Assembly (NCBI GenBank): GCA_011634665.1
Contig: WAEK01000023.1
Location: 186,001 to 250,000, forward strand
From: Mortierella sp. BCC40632
Taxonomy: Eukaryota; Mortierellomycota; Mortierellomycetes; Mortierellales; Mortierellaceae
Reading direction: 5' to 3'
DNA: 64,000 nucleotides
Shown here: positions 24,959-36,388 of the stretch, piece after piece
Position numbering within the stretch: the stretch's first letter is position 1
Layout: each line of letters opens with the position of its first letter
Translations under genes and position numbers: made by a program
The notes under the pieces: generated by a model
Told to the model about the DNA's origin: nothing
Databases searched by the model: none
Seen by the model: the letters and a program-made list of their open reading frames with translations, nothing else

Positions 24959-26830
24959 ATTGGAGGGAGGATCAAGCGGGTTTTATGGATCTTAACAATA
25001 AGGACAGATCCACAGAGAAAGCTTTGGCAAGAAGGCTCTTGTCCAATTTAAGAGTATCGAAGGCGGAAGAATATCTAACCTAGAGGAGGAGAACCAGATT
25101 ATATATAGCCCTGCCAATATCGGATTTGTTGAGATGGAGAATGTTTGGCATGTCCATGTAAAGTCGACCACTCTTTGCTTCAAGTATTATTCTGATGAAG
25201 GGCAACAGGAACTTTAGTGGAAGTGCCATATCTATGTTGGCAACAAGCCCCTGTCTACTTTCTAGACAATCCATGTCGCGTTGAGGGCGAAAGAAGGTCC
25301 AGAAAAAGAAAATGCACGAGCCACGGAACCATTCTGTACCACAAGAATTGTGTTTGCGACTGTGCCTTGCATGGTATATCAACGCTGCCACCGGTTCTAT
25401 TGGGGCTTGAGATCCAGCCCACTAACTGGTTCCTGAGTATGTCGAAGATCATGCATTGCTCTCTGCAGACACCAAAATGAACTAGCTTTCTATTTATCGT
25501 AGAGCATGAACAAGACCTGAGGCATAGTGGCAGTAATATGAACAAAGGAGGTATCCCTGTGCTCTTTGAATTATTCATTCTCGAGGGGCACCTAGTTCTT
25601 TTGAAGCATCAAGTCTTATTCTAGCCTTTAGTGATCGTACCATACTGAACAATATTGCGATGGGTGTGAAGAGTCACTTGTGGAGACCCCGTCCCCCACT
25701 ATCGTAGGATGACTTGTAGACAGAGCGATGAATGTGAACACGCTCAGCCCCAAGTGAATTAACAAAAGAAGGGGTCTACAGGGCAAAGATCTGTATTCAC
25801 TGTCGCCATGGCTGTATCTGCATCATCGGGATAGATGAATCCTCACCTGACTACATAGGATCAATCGCTTCTTTCCTTCGACCATTAGTTAGTCTTCACA
25901 CTAACAGAAAATAGCACCTCACCGACACAGCAACCTCATCTCTTTCAATGTCAGCTCAAGTTGCTCTACCTCTACACGATCCGTTTCTAGGCTCACAATT
26001 GCGATGACGATTTTTTTCCCTTATCCTTCGACTACAGACTGGTAACTTGCTCGGGACTTCAAGGGGTCTACTCTTCTATTTGGTCTCTCTAACCTCGAGA
26101 TTGTCACAGGCTCCGTCTAACCTTCTACAAGCACTACAAAAAGAGTTGCAGCTCATCCGTCGGAGACCGTGACCTGAAGCAACTATGCCTTTATGAATTC
26201 TCGCACTACCATGATCATTATATGACTTGTGTGGGAGTGATGGCTGGTCATAGTCTGTGAAAGAGCTGGTGGTGAATCAGAATGCCTAATGGCCGGTAAT
26301 AGAGGAAACAAAAAGAGAATGGAGATGATGTGCGAGTGCTTGGTTTTCTAACGGGTCAATGGCGAGAGCTGAGCTGGGGGGGAGTTTGTGGAAAGGTGGT
26401 GGAACAAATTTTGGAAGCTAAGAAGGGATTAGTCTTAACAAGACTGGGCTTCTGGACTTCGGGACTGAGTAGCATGGTGTGACACATGAGTGGGCAAGGC
26501 AAGAAAAGGGGAGAAGTGATAAAATTAGATTGAAAATTGGTCACGACAGTTTCCCCCGCAGAAAGCTTGTGGTTGTGATGAGTGCCTGTTTTGACAGAGG
26601 AGTAGAGAGTTTCTTTTCTTTTTTATGTTTTGTTTTGTTTTGTTTTAGGTGCATCCTTCCCAACCTTCTGTTGCTCTCTAAATAAGGTATGGCTCTGGTA
26701 GCTAACCAAGGACATCATCTCACAATGGATAAAACTGCGGTTCTCTATCTCTCGTCCACCAGAACCACATTAGTCCAAGGAGACAGGGTATCTGAAGAAC
26801 AATCCAAGGGGCCATGAAGGTTTAGGTAGC

Positions 26831-27077
26831 CTATGTTGAATTGTGCATCATCTTTCCTGGCATAAACTCAGGACCTTGTTGGGCTAGGATCTTCTCTTCT
26901 ACATACTTGATATTTTCCCCTCTAATACGTTTTAGCTCTTGCTTAGCTCTCAGAAGAAGCTTATTTTGACCTGCGGCCGCTCCAGAATGGAATATGAAAA
27001 AAATGTGTGGATCATGAGCAAGATGGTTTAGGCAAGGAATGAGATATTTGAGCAAGGAATGGATTTGGCCGCACTTT

Positions 27078-27112
<35 letters not shown>

Positions 27113-27320
27113 TTGAGTGGTCTTACTTGTCTCTCCTTTCGACAAGGCCAGGAATGGAAGCAATAAAAAATTTAAGGATGGCGGTCTACCAGTTGAGGAG
27201 GAACACCTTAACAATCGAAGAAGTACTCTTCGGGACCAGAACCCCAGCGAAAAGTAAAATACATCCCGAGGGTGAAAATAAAATGAAAGGAAAGAGAGGA
27301 GAGTGAGTAGGCTGTGCGAA
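26831..27320 (-). CDS. Possible small hypothetical gene (weak)
   Basis: On the minus strand a frame at about 27126-27320 can be spliced (donor GTAAGACC, acceptor GCGGCCGCAG) to 26831-26971. The joined protein would end in a charged helix (RAKQELKRIRGENIKYVEEK) and PEFMPGKMMHNST. The last 45 residues look like real coding sequence, but I recognise no family, find no convincing start, and the intron contains a long A/T run. It may be a decayed gene. Confidence 0.2.
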
Positions 27321-27750
27321 ATTAAGAGGGTTTAAGGAGTAATGGATAGAGGGAGCCTGAATAGATAGGAGATGGTCAATTGAAGGGCGGTGATAGTGGT
27401 AGAATGCCAAATAGAAAGGTATAGAATTTGGAGAACGTGGATCAGCGAGATGGGCCAGGATTGCAGGAGTCGAGCTCTCGCATTTTTAACCAGTAGCCTC
27501 TATTTTTTTTTGTCAGAGTAGATAGTACCCTACTTATGTTGCTAAAGCTGACTCTATCCTTCTCTTGATAGCTGTCTAAAATATGGCTGGAGCAAGAAAA
27601 TTGACATCTCAAGAAGTACCGAATCAACACAGACCAGGGTTCTGTATGGGTAGTACGGATACGCAGAAAAGAACAGAATTTTCAGATGGAATTCAAAGCA
27701 GGCACGTGGACTAGTTGGGCTGTATCCGATTTCTGCTATGTGCTCTTGTA

Positions 27751-28390
27751 CATCTTCGGAATAGACTTGGGCCGGTTCTACTGGTCACAAAGTCAACACA
27801 GGGATCTTCCCTTTATATAAATATACGGAGCAGGTGAGATGTTGCATTTTATTTGTGCTATTGCTTCATTTCTTCACTTCTGGTGCTATTACTGTCTTTC
27901 TCAATCTAAGCTTGCGTAGCGCCACACAAGCCTTAACTTCTGTGCTGATCTTTACCTATATTAAAGTTCTTGAGCATGCGACTGTGATACTGCCTGGTCA
28001 ATTGAGGGATGGTGGAAGAAGAGAGGAAGAAGGAGGAAGAGGAGGAAGAAGGAAGAAGAGGAGGAAAAGAAGGAGGAGAAAAGTGGCGGCAAGTGAGCGC
28101 CCGATGAAATTGAACTTAGGGTGAACCCTGCATCTTCGGAATAGATTTAACTTCGGCTGTTGGGTTTTCCACATCATTCTGCTGCTGTGGGCTGTTCCAT
28201 CTGAAGCGTGGGGTTTGTAGCTGGGCTTTACCGAGTTTTTTTTTTTTTTTTTTTTTTTCTAAAGTGCGCCCTTCTAGGGAGATCAGGAAAACAAGGGGAC
28301 AAAGTCAAGAGTACCATGATGGTGCTTTTACTACTTCATTGTTTCTTTAATTCTAGCAGTGGTATCGTCGTACTCTCAAATTCATTTGTT
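27751..28390. repeat. Imperfect direct repeat in spacer
   Basis: CATCTTCGGAATAGA occurs at 27751-27765 and again at 28131-28145. Similar T-rich sequence follows both (27838-27910 and 28318-28390), the second interrupted by a T run (28236-28258). A related copy (TATCTTCGGAATGGATC) lies at 29360-29376, about 195 bp upstream of member B. Confidence 0.5.
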
Positions 28391-28466
28391 GTTATCCACT
28401 CATAATCTGATGCGCTCGGATTCAACACCCGTATCTCCATCGGTGCTGCATACTTCTCCCTTCCAG

Positions 28467-29165
28467 TTACTCTTTCTGTCCATGAATCTGTCGCAGAGTA
28501 TGCTCCATCCTTTGAATAGCCGTGAAGCGGTTGGCAATCACTCCACAATAGAACATAAAAGTGACTTGAAACAGGGCAATAGTGACAAAAAAGCTGTTGT
28601 ACTTTTCTTCACATCTCTTGACCACATCAAAATGAGCTGTCTCGACATATTCATTGTAAAGGTCGTAACACATAGAGTTGGCGTACCCAATTGCGGTTCC
28701 GGAAGTGATAGAAAAGCTCAATCCCATAAAACTGGCAAAAGAAATAAACCACCAGTAGAGAGTAAACCTCTTGGCAGTTGAAGGGCGGTTTGTCCGCAAA
28801 GCGTAGAATCCAGCTACGCTCAATAAAAAGTAGGCGAGGATAGCTAAATGTCCAATGGATTTATGTGCATGGTCTAGTAGCCACCGGGCGAGGTTGAAAT
28901 AAGAGATGTCAGTCAATTGTTCATTGTAGATTGAAATTCCAGACCGAGTAGATATATGGAGTGTGAACATACAGGAGCGCACTCGTCCAGTAGCTCCACA
29001 TAGCTCTAATACGCTCATTAAAAGAGCATATAGAGACATGAGGAAAACCCATCCTCGTACGGATAAACAGCCGCAACATGCGGATTCCTTAAGATGAGCG
29101 ATCTGTGGTTCGGTGATATTGTGCTGTGGGAGTCTGTTTGATTCCCAAGGGGTGGTAAACAGCAT
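28467..29165 (-). CDS. Four-helix membrane protein, Cys-motif family, member B
   Basis: About 232 aa from the ATG at 29165 (MLFTTPWESNR), matching the MQFTTLS start of member A. The juxtamembrane motif is SACCGCLSVRG, followed by helix 1 (FLMSLYALLMSVLELCG). Later helices include HLAILAYFLLSVAGFYALRT, LYWWFISFASFMGLSFSI and FFVTIALFQVTFMFYCGVIA. The R-x-F-x-LYWWF motif is shared with A (RIFVLYWWF) and C (ALYWGF). The frame is open throughout, unlike its paralogues. An in-frame segment after helix 1 has a possible GTATGT donor and CTACTAG acceptor, so an intron of about 110 nt could be spliced from this region. Function unknown. Confidence 0.75.
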   Translation of the reverse strand: MLFTTPWESNRLPQHNITEPQIAHLKESACCGCLSVRGWVFLMSLYALLMSVLELCGATGRVRSCMFTLHISTRSGISIYNEQLTDISYFNLARWLLDHAHKSIGHLAILAYFLLSVAGFYALRTNRPSTAKRFTLYWWFISFASFMGLSFSITSGTAIGYANSMCYDLYNEYVETAHFDVVKRCEEKYNSFFVTIALFQVTFMFYCGVIANRFTAIQRMEHTLRQIHGQKE

Positions 29166-30864
29166 TTCGTGAGTAAGAGAGGGAGAGGCAGAGTTGTTAG
29201 GAGCTAAAGTTCGAGTCAGAGGTAGAAGGGAGTTCAAACAGGGAGACGGATTCAGGTCAATCGATAAACAGAGATGGAAGAGGAGAAGAAAGAGAAGGGA
29301 GTAAGGATGGAGAGGAGAGGAGAGAGAGAGAGTATTCTTATACTAATGAATAGTGCCTGTATCTTCGGAATGGATCGGCCTTTGGCTGATGGCTTTTCCC
29401 ATGCTTTTCCATAGGCGGAGTAGCTTTGAGTGCGGGACTACAAATTAGTCAGTTTTCAATTCTCTGAAGTGGACAGATGAGGCAAAGTCAGTCCACGAAT
29501 CATAGAACCAAAGCCTTGGCTTTCTGAAGGCGTATGTGCCATTTAAGTTGCTTGGGCTACTGCATGCTTACTCCGCTTCTGGTTCCCCTGTCATGGCTAG
29601 TCCTGCTTGAAATACCCTCATGAAACCAAGCATACAGCAAATCTCGTTACCTGTATCAATCCAGGCACTTGGCTTTGTTCATGCGAATACACGCAGCGCC
29701 GGCAGCTCTACTGAGGCGTGGATTTGATCTTCCTAAAGTTTATTTCCATCTTCCCTGATCTTGTTGCAGCTCCTGTTCGGTCTTCTGCAAATGTGAAAAG
29801 TGACTTGTGATCTCTCTATTGTAGAACATGGTAGAAATTAAGGTATAAAAGTGGGAACAAAGATCGGATGAAATTATGTCCGCACAATTCATGCCGTCGT
29901 CATTCATGAGGAGTACATCAGTTTTGTCCTGTATTCTTCAAACCAAATATATTATTTCAATTTCTATCTCTTGTGACCCCAATCTTCAAGACCGTACTGA
30001 CTAAAGTCATACATGCAACGAGCCCCAGCGGCGGTTCAACTCATCATCGATAGAACGTGAACAGTAGGCAGAACGGAAAGTCAGGATATGCTCCCTTTCA
30101 GTTGGGTAAATATGGATGTTTAGCCCACATTGTAGAGTGAGGGACGGGCTGATTAAGGAATTGATTAGAGGCAACGAAGAAGAAAAGGCCGAAGTGGCTT
30201 TCTCTAGTATTCCTTAGATTCGGAGCAATCGGTAGTGGATTTGAGGGCACGGTGGGTGAGCATTCCATCAGACTTAAAGGTAAGGGGTCTCAAAAGCTCA
30301 AGTGAACAAGATGAGGGCCAAGGTGAGGGTTAGGACTGTGGTCCTCCGAGTGGATCTGAGCTGGAAAAGGACCGCTTTTCTTAGACGAGCAAAATAGTGA
30401 TGTCTGATAGGGGTTGGATCGAAAGACCCTGTGGAGAGGAGGGACACAGTTATAAAGGATAGGAAAGCAAACAGGACGAGAGCTTAGGGCTGTGTGTAAA
30501 ATTTCAGGCAGAGGAATGGCTCTGATTGAGGGGGAGAGGGGTATGAATGTCGAGTAGGTGCGCGAGTTGGTTTGGTGGCAATTGACCAGAAGAGCACATA
30601 GGAGTCTTCAAATGGTGCCCCCACAGCTTCAAGATAGATTACGATTCGTTGATCAGCCTTTTCATTTCATCAGCTATTTGAAAACGTGGAGACACAGCTC
30701 TTCCAGAAATTTTTTCAGCTTAGATAAAGGAGTCCACATCCACTTATCATCCATCGATTGGAAGGGTGCCGATTAATAGATTTAGAGCGTCAAGGCGGAA
30801 TAAAGTGCACGAGCCATGACGCCGAGGTTGTTTTAATGCTGATTACTCTAATGCTAATGGGATA
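29166..30864. other. Spacer between members B and C
   Basis: About 1.7 kb with almost no open frame. It contains the promoter of member B, with the TCTTCGGAATGGAT element at 29361-29374, and the 3' flank of member C. Nothing else is recognised. Confidence 0.5.
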
Positions 30865-31838
30865 TTACTTAGTTTCTTGAGTTTTTGTCATTGTCTGCTC
30901 ATGAGGCTGTGATGCTGGTGCTTCTCCTGGGATTTGGGTCTGAGGCTCTTGTACTGTTACTCTCTCGAGCTCATGTATTGCTGTCTGTTCATTAGTCTGT
31001 AGTACCGGTGCTCCGATTGGGACTTGGGCCTGAGGTTCGTGTACTGTCACTCTCACGAGCTCGTGTGTTGCCGACTGCTCATATGTAGGCTCCCGCTCAT
31101 CTGGTTGCAGGACCGGTAGTTCGATTGGAGGGTGGATAGGTTCTCCCACTCCGTATTTTACACCATGCTTCAGATCATACTCTGCCGTCTGTAGATCTCC
31201 AAAGCGACGCGCGGCTAATGCACCATAGATCATGAGCATGAACTGAACCATCGAAATGATGATATACGTAGTGAAAAATGATTCCCCGCAGTCTAGCATA
31301 GGAGAGGACCCTTCACACATTGCTTGGAAACCATCGCCTGATGCTCCTGATGTAATGGACATGATTGTCAAAATAAGAACTACAAATGTGGTAAATCCCC
31401 AGTAAAGAGCAAAACCCCCGGCAGCGGAAGGATGGTCTGATCTTAAAGCGTAGACTCCACTCATAGATAGAGTGATGAAGAGGAAAATGCTAAAATAGCT
31501 CACAACCATTTGTCCAGTGCCTAGTTGCGGATGAAAGTTTAAGAGTAAAACAAACAACAAAAAAAGGGGGAGGGGGGTGTTAGTTTGTAGTCTATGAAAA
31601 CTAGAGTAACCAGCAATCGACTCAAGTAAAGAGGAGGCGACATACTAGCATAGTAACTCTGTTGAGTGAGTCCCCATATTTCAATTATGCCCAAGAAAAG
31701 AGCACAGAACGTCATTAAGGTAACCGCTCCTCGGAGATGCATGCAGCAACAGCATCTTGACTCTCTGAGACGAGTGATTCGCGGGTCGGTAATGGTATAT
31801 GGGGGCAGTTGCTCTGGACGAGCGTTGGGTGGCTGCAT
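30865..31838 (-). CDS. Four-helix membrane protein, Cys-motif family, member C
   Basis: Exons 31646-31838 and 30865-31520 give 282 aa. The N terminus (MQPPNARPEQLPPYTITDPR) leads to RCCCCMHLRG and helix 1 (AVTLMTFCALFLGIIEIWG). Three further helices follow, including YFSIFLFITLSMSGVYALRS and FTTFVVLILTIMSITSG. Unlike its paralogues it has a tail of about 100 residues containing a two-copy tandem repeat of about 31 residues built on T/AIHELxRVTVxEPQxQxP. The intron follows helix 1 in the same phase as in A and D, with an AACTAAC branch box. Function unknown. Confidence 0.8.
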
Positions 31839-32736
31839 TTGTGAATGTGTGAAGTGCTTGTGTGGCACACAAAGCTGGTGATCAGGAAGAAGGTTGGGCT
31901 GTTATTTCTAGTCAGCTGGAATGTTGATGGTAGTGATAGTGGTGAAGGTGGTGGCAGTGAGGGTGGTGGCGGGAGGAGAGGGCAAGACAGCTTTTGTGGA
32001 GTATGAGGTGGGAAGACCGAGCCTTTATAATGTCAGGAGCGAGTCTGCAGAGTCGGAATAAATAATGCCCCTTTCTCTCTTTCTTTTTGAAAGTCGACTC
32101 TTCCTTCCATTCTCCGCGGCAAGCAGGACATTTGAACTAAAACTTTGCCAGGAAACACTGGGCTCTTTTACACATTCACATTGTGTATCATGCGGTCAAA
32201 TAGTGGTGTTCCGACTTGAAGAACAGAATGTAGGGGAGGGATGAGGCAAGCGGGGGAGAGGGATAGAAGAGATATGGGAGAAGTGTTTGTTGACAAGAAA
32301 AGTAAAGGATTCTTCAGTTTGTAGAGGTGAAGGCAGAGCAAGTGGCATGGGGTCTTGACAATTTTTTCCCCCTCGGCTGGTCTTTTCGTTATTTTCCAAG
32401 AGAAAAATATATATCTAATGAAAATCGATCATTGGTGAACCTTGAAAAAAAAAAGCAGTGACGTGACTGCAATGGAACGGCTCCCGAAAAAGATTGAGTT
32501 CGTGAGCACAAAAAGAGATACCAAACTTAAAGTCCAGACTAAGGGCTGAGTTTGCATTGGGAGCGGGTTGTGAGTGCGCATGGGGCGAAACTCCAACAAA
32601 AAGTCTTAATCCAGATTGACATTGCAAACAAGCTGGTAAGATTTTATTAAAGAGAACGCCACACATGCGTTCTGCCAATGCTAGTATATCATTGGGTGCT
32701 TGTTAGTAACCATCCTGTCCTTCTTTCTTTTCCTTC
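31839..32736. other. Spacer between members C and D
   Basis: About 900 bp: promoter of member C and 3' flank of member D. A GGTGGTAGTG-like repetitive stretch lies at about 31925-31975. No gene is seen. Confidence 0.45.
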
Positions 32737-33440
32737 TCATGCATCGCTTTCATCAACAGCCTTGAGAGCGTTGTCGATGGCTGCGTCCTGTCTCACTTCC
32801 CGAAGGAACCTTTGGTTGACCCAGCCAATCAGACACATGAGAACAAACTGAAGCGCAAGAACCACCGCAGAGATGATCACAACCAACTTGTAGCAACTAT
32901 CCACCTGGTCATCTGAAACCTCTTTAGACCCTTCCGAAGGCGAAAGGGTCCTGCGACACTGGTCCTGAACTGCATCTTTGTCATTCCGAACAATAAGGAA
33001 CACATTTCCGACAGACATGGCCAGCACCAAAAGCGTCAGGATCCACCAGAGTATGCAGTACACTCGCGTGATAATCACTACCTTGGTAGCTGCTGACAGG
33101 AGCCCCAAGAATGCAATAAGAACTTGGAATCCTGCTGAGACAAAGATGACAATCTTGGCTGTCCGGTCCCCTGTTGTAGTCAAAGCGGTATTAGGTTCGA
33201 AGGGAGGAGGGAAGGGGAGAAAGGAAGAAAGGAAACAGGTTAGGTCAGGTCAAAGCAACCATCATTTCTATCTTTGATCCAGGAAGCTTCTTTCGTTTTC
33301 TTACCAAAGTCATTGGCAACATATTTTTGATATGTTGTTGCAGCTGTGATGGCTAGGTAGATGAGCGAAACTACTGCGACAGCTAGCCGTAGCCGAATAC
33401 AACAACAGCACAAGTCGCGGTCTTTTTTTGGAGAGGTCAT
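32737..33440 (-). CDS. Four-helix membrane protein, Cys-motif family, member D
   Basis: Exons 33305-33440 and 32737-33170 give 189 aa, the shortest and most diverged member. The start MTSPKKDRD leads straight to LCCCCIRLR and helix 1 (LAVAVVSLIYLAITAATTY). Helices 2 and 3 are IVIFVSAGFQVLIAFLGLL and CILWWILTLLVLAMSVGNVF, and helix 4 is LVVIISAVVLALQFVLMCLI. The third helix keeps the aromatic WW seen in A and B. The short tail is acidic (NALKAVDESDA). The intron phase matches A and C, which supports common descent. Function unknown. Confidence 0.8.
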
Positions 33441-34171
33441 TATAATAGGAGGGGGCAAGCGATTCGGATTTGTTGCTCGATGGGCTTGAGTAAGAGGTTG
33501 TTTGTAAAAATATGGGCGGAGTCGAATCACGAAGGTTTGGTGACCTGTTAGTCTGGCTGAAGAGGGCAAGCTCAGGAAGGGACGACAAGAAGAAAAAGGA
33601 GCTGAGGATGAGGAGGGTAAGACCAGTTGAGCTTCTTTCTCCGCCAGTTTTTATAGTCAAGGGATAGCAGTTGGGCCCATCCCTTGAGCTGACCAAACTT
33701 GACCAGATGACAAAGGGGTTCACCATGGACAGGAAAGAGGGAACTCCAAAGGCAGCCTCATGGCCACAAGTCGTGCACGTTCACGTCCGTGGCTGGTGCA
33801 GGGGCAAAGCACAAAGGCGAATAGGGGGGGGGGGGGAGGGGCAGAAGGAAGGAGGGAGAGAGACAGAGAGAGGGAAAGGAAGAATTATGCTCTCTGCTCT
33901 TCTCCTACTTGTTGTAGGCCAAGGATCTCGTTTGTTTTGAGTCAACTCTAAATCCCCATATGAGAGTGTGACCTCTTTATTGACAACTATGTACTACTAT
34001 GTTAGCATGGCAAGAGGATTAGTAGGATGGAGGCATGATAGGTTCGCTGACACACAAAGTTACAAACAGTTAAGGTAAGGACCCCCTCTCTGACCACAGC
34101 AAGAGTCCTCTCCATAGTGAGCAGTCGAGAAGGCGTTGTTTATGGACCCGGAACTCTTTTGTACTTGTTGA
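33441..34171. other. Spacer: member D promoter / CPSF30 3' flank
   Basis: About 730 bp. It contains a G run (33826-33837) and A/G-rich sequence. No gene is recognised. Confidence 0.45.
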
Positions 34172-36042
34172 TCAATGCTGCATGTCATGGTATCCTCGAC
34201 CCTGTGGGCATCTGTTTGCATAATGACCCTTTTGGTTGCACTAGTGGAGTTCCGAGCAGTCCATTCAAAGGAGAGGAAGTGAAAAAAAAAAAAGTGTCAG
34301 TAACTTCATCCGAACAACGGAAGCGCTTTTTAAAGTTGGGTCATGTTGGGCAAACATACCTTGAAGCAAGTAACGTCTTCAACCCTCCTGAATGTCGTGG
34401 GCGCGTCCCCATCCTGCCGGGAGGGCTGCTACATGAGAGAGGAGGCCAAGAAAAGCCATATCCAATTAGCATGAGTTAATGGCACTGCTGTGAAGAAAAC
34501 GCCTATCATTCAGCCAACTTACCTCTTCGCGTTCATAAGATCGTTCCTGATTCTGCTGCGCCCTTGATCCAGCTCCATCGTCCCAATTAGGTGGTGGCAG
34601 TTCGTATTTTGGACTAGGGAGAGATAGAAAGATAAAGAGATAGAGATTTAGAGAGAGAGAGGGAGAGGGAAAGCAATACCAAAGTTAGCGGTCGGTATGG
34701 CAAAAGGCGAGTTGTCATTCAAAAATAAGCGACGATTATTAGCAATCTTACTGTCCATTAGGGCAATTTGGTCCAAGCGGACAGAATCCCGTAAGGTAAT
34801 TCTGGCAGATAATCCTTCGTGTGTGCTTGTGGCGGCAGTTGGGTCCATGTTTGCAGAATCCACGGGCATACCAAGGACAGTCCTTGATCTTGCTTTCTGG
34901 GTCAATATGCAGGTACTATTTTTTTTGTCCATCAATGCAAAATAAAGAGAGACCAACACAAATGGCATCATTAGAACACAAGAATATCAATAGGAGAGGC
35001 ACTTTCACGGATAGGACCTCTGGCCTACTAGTCATCCTCTACCCTCCCCCCCACGTTCAAACCAAGTTGGTCCTTTTTTTTTTTTTTTTTTTTTTTTTTT
35101 TGTAAATAAAAAAAGCGTGGATTCTGTATTGTTTCTTTTTTTCTTCTTCTTCTCTGTCTGGAAATGAAGTTACGTACGATACACTCGGCTCCATTGTTAC
35201 ATTCTCCGTATTTGCTGTAAAACCAACACTCGGGCATCTTTCGAAGATTATATTCATGCAAGAACTCGCAATTGTCTCCTTTTTTGCACAATCCACGAAG
35301 CCAGTGCTTGCAGACAACTGCTTTGGAGGGATCCGTCCTCACATGCCTAAATTGACAGTTATTGCCTTTGGAGCAGTGTCCCTTGAGAAAGAACCTACAG
35401 ATATTATCACCATTTTCTGGAAAAAAAAATACCAAGAAGGTTAGATCAGAGCGGACGTTGGACTAAAGGTATTGGGGTGTTGATCGTTTACTATCGATAT
35501 GACCGTCTGATTAAAAGTAGGTCCTGTAGTGTCGGTAGTTGGTTCTTTGTGTGTGTGTCTGTGTGAGTGTGTGTGTCTGTGTGAGAGAGAGAGAGAGAAA
35601 GAGAGCCAGAGAGCGAGTCAAAACGAACATGTCCAGTTGGTTGTTCTGAGTTGCTCAAATCCAAGCATGATCTCCACTTTTGTTCCATGAATCAACAAAT
35701 CCGGTGCATATCTAGAGATCTAGCTATCCCAAGTTCATTACAACGGAAATATCCCATGATTGGTATTGAGCGTCGATGGCAGTTGGAATAGAAGTATCCC
35801 TGGTGCTCAAAATCTTTCCCAGAAACTCAACTGAGTACTTGATGTGGTCATAACCGAGAAAAGAGATAAAGTCGAAATGACTTGCAACTGAACTAAAGTA
35901 TGGGAGTATGTCCTGTACCTCCATTTTTCTTGAAGGTGTTGGTAATGTCGAGGCCTAGATCGTTCTTAACATAGTCCTCGAAATCGAACGAATACTCCTG
36001 AAAGTCAATTTCAGAAGGGAGAATCGAGTACGCCATCGTCAT
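34172..36042 (-). CDS. YTH1: CPSF30/Yth1, mRNA 3'-end processing factor
   Basis: CCCH zinc-finger subunit of the cleavage and polyadenylation factor that reads the AAUAAA signal in the nucleus. Exons 35919-36042, 35178-35416, 34752-34915, 34523-34613, 34360-34428 and 34172-34240 give 251 aa. Five CCCH fingers follow an acidic N terminus: CRFFLKGHCSKGNNCQFRH, CKHWLRGLCKKGDNCEFLH, CWFYSKYGECNNGAECI(YLH), CPWYARGFCKHGPNCRHKH and CQNYLTGFCPLGPNCPNG(QH). A CCHC zinc knuckle (CFKCNQKGHYANRC) split by the last intron ends the protein. Metazoan CPSF4 has the knuckle and S. cerevisiae Yth1 lacks it, so this is the ancestral form. The ATG at 36042 gives MTMAYSILPSE. Confidence 0.95.
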
Positions 36043-36388
36043 TTTTGAAGTGAGGGGAGGAAAAAGGTCCTATCTCTAAAGAGTATAGATGCAAGTGTCT
36101 TGTTTGTTTGTTTCTTTGTTCGCCGCCCAATGTTCCTGCTTGTAATATCTATCCTGAGGGTCCTCGGAGATGCAGATGTGGATTTCTGTTCCAAAAAAAA
36201 AAAAAAAAGGGAAGATGGTTGAAGGGAAAGAGTCGTGATGCATGCATTCAAATACCTGCGAAGCTTCTTGGTTCCATGGGTTGCTGACTAAGCCACACCT
36301 GAGACCATGCGAGAGGACCCTATTTGGTCATGTCTCTGTTGCACAGGAGTTAAGACACTTTGCTCTTGGTTCAGCTCATTCTTTTAAC
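36043..36388. promoter_or_regulatory. Divergent promoter of CPSF30 and NAD kinase
   Basis: About 345 bp between divergent start codons. An A run lies at 36193-36208. An in-frame ATG at 36242 could extend the NAD kinase by 49 residues if transcription begins upstream of it. Confidence 0.5.

Larger units (their letters stand above)
24959..28466. other. AT-rich spacer with few coding signs
   Basis: About 3.5 kb. Reading frames are short and unmatched. A (TTTTG)n-like run lies at about 26631-26646 and an A run of about 35 at 27076-27110. A spacer duplication is seen at 27751-27910 versus 28131-28390. The promoter of member A must lie near 24960-25150. One weak small-gene candidate is listed separately. 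Confidence 0.45.

Noticed and set aside
28467..29237. Longer N terminus of member B starting at 29237
   Set aside because: That codon is TTG; the first ATG at 29165 gives MLFTTP, matching the start of member A.
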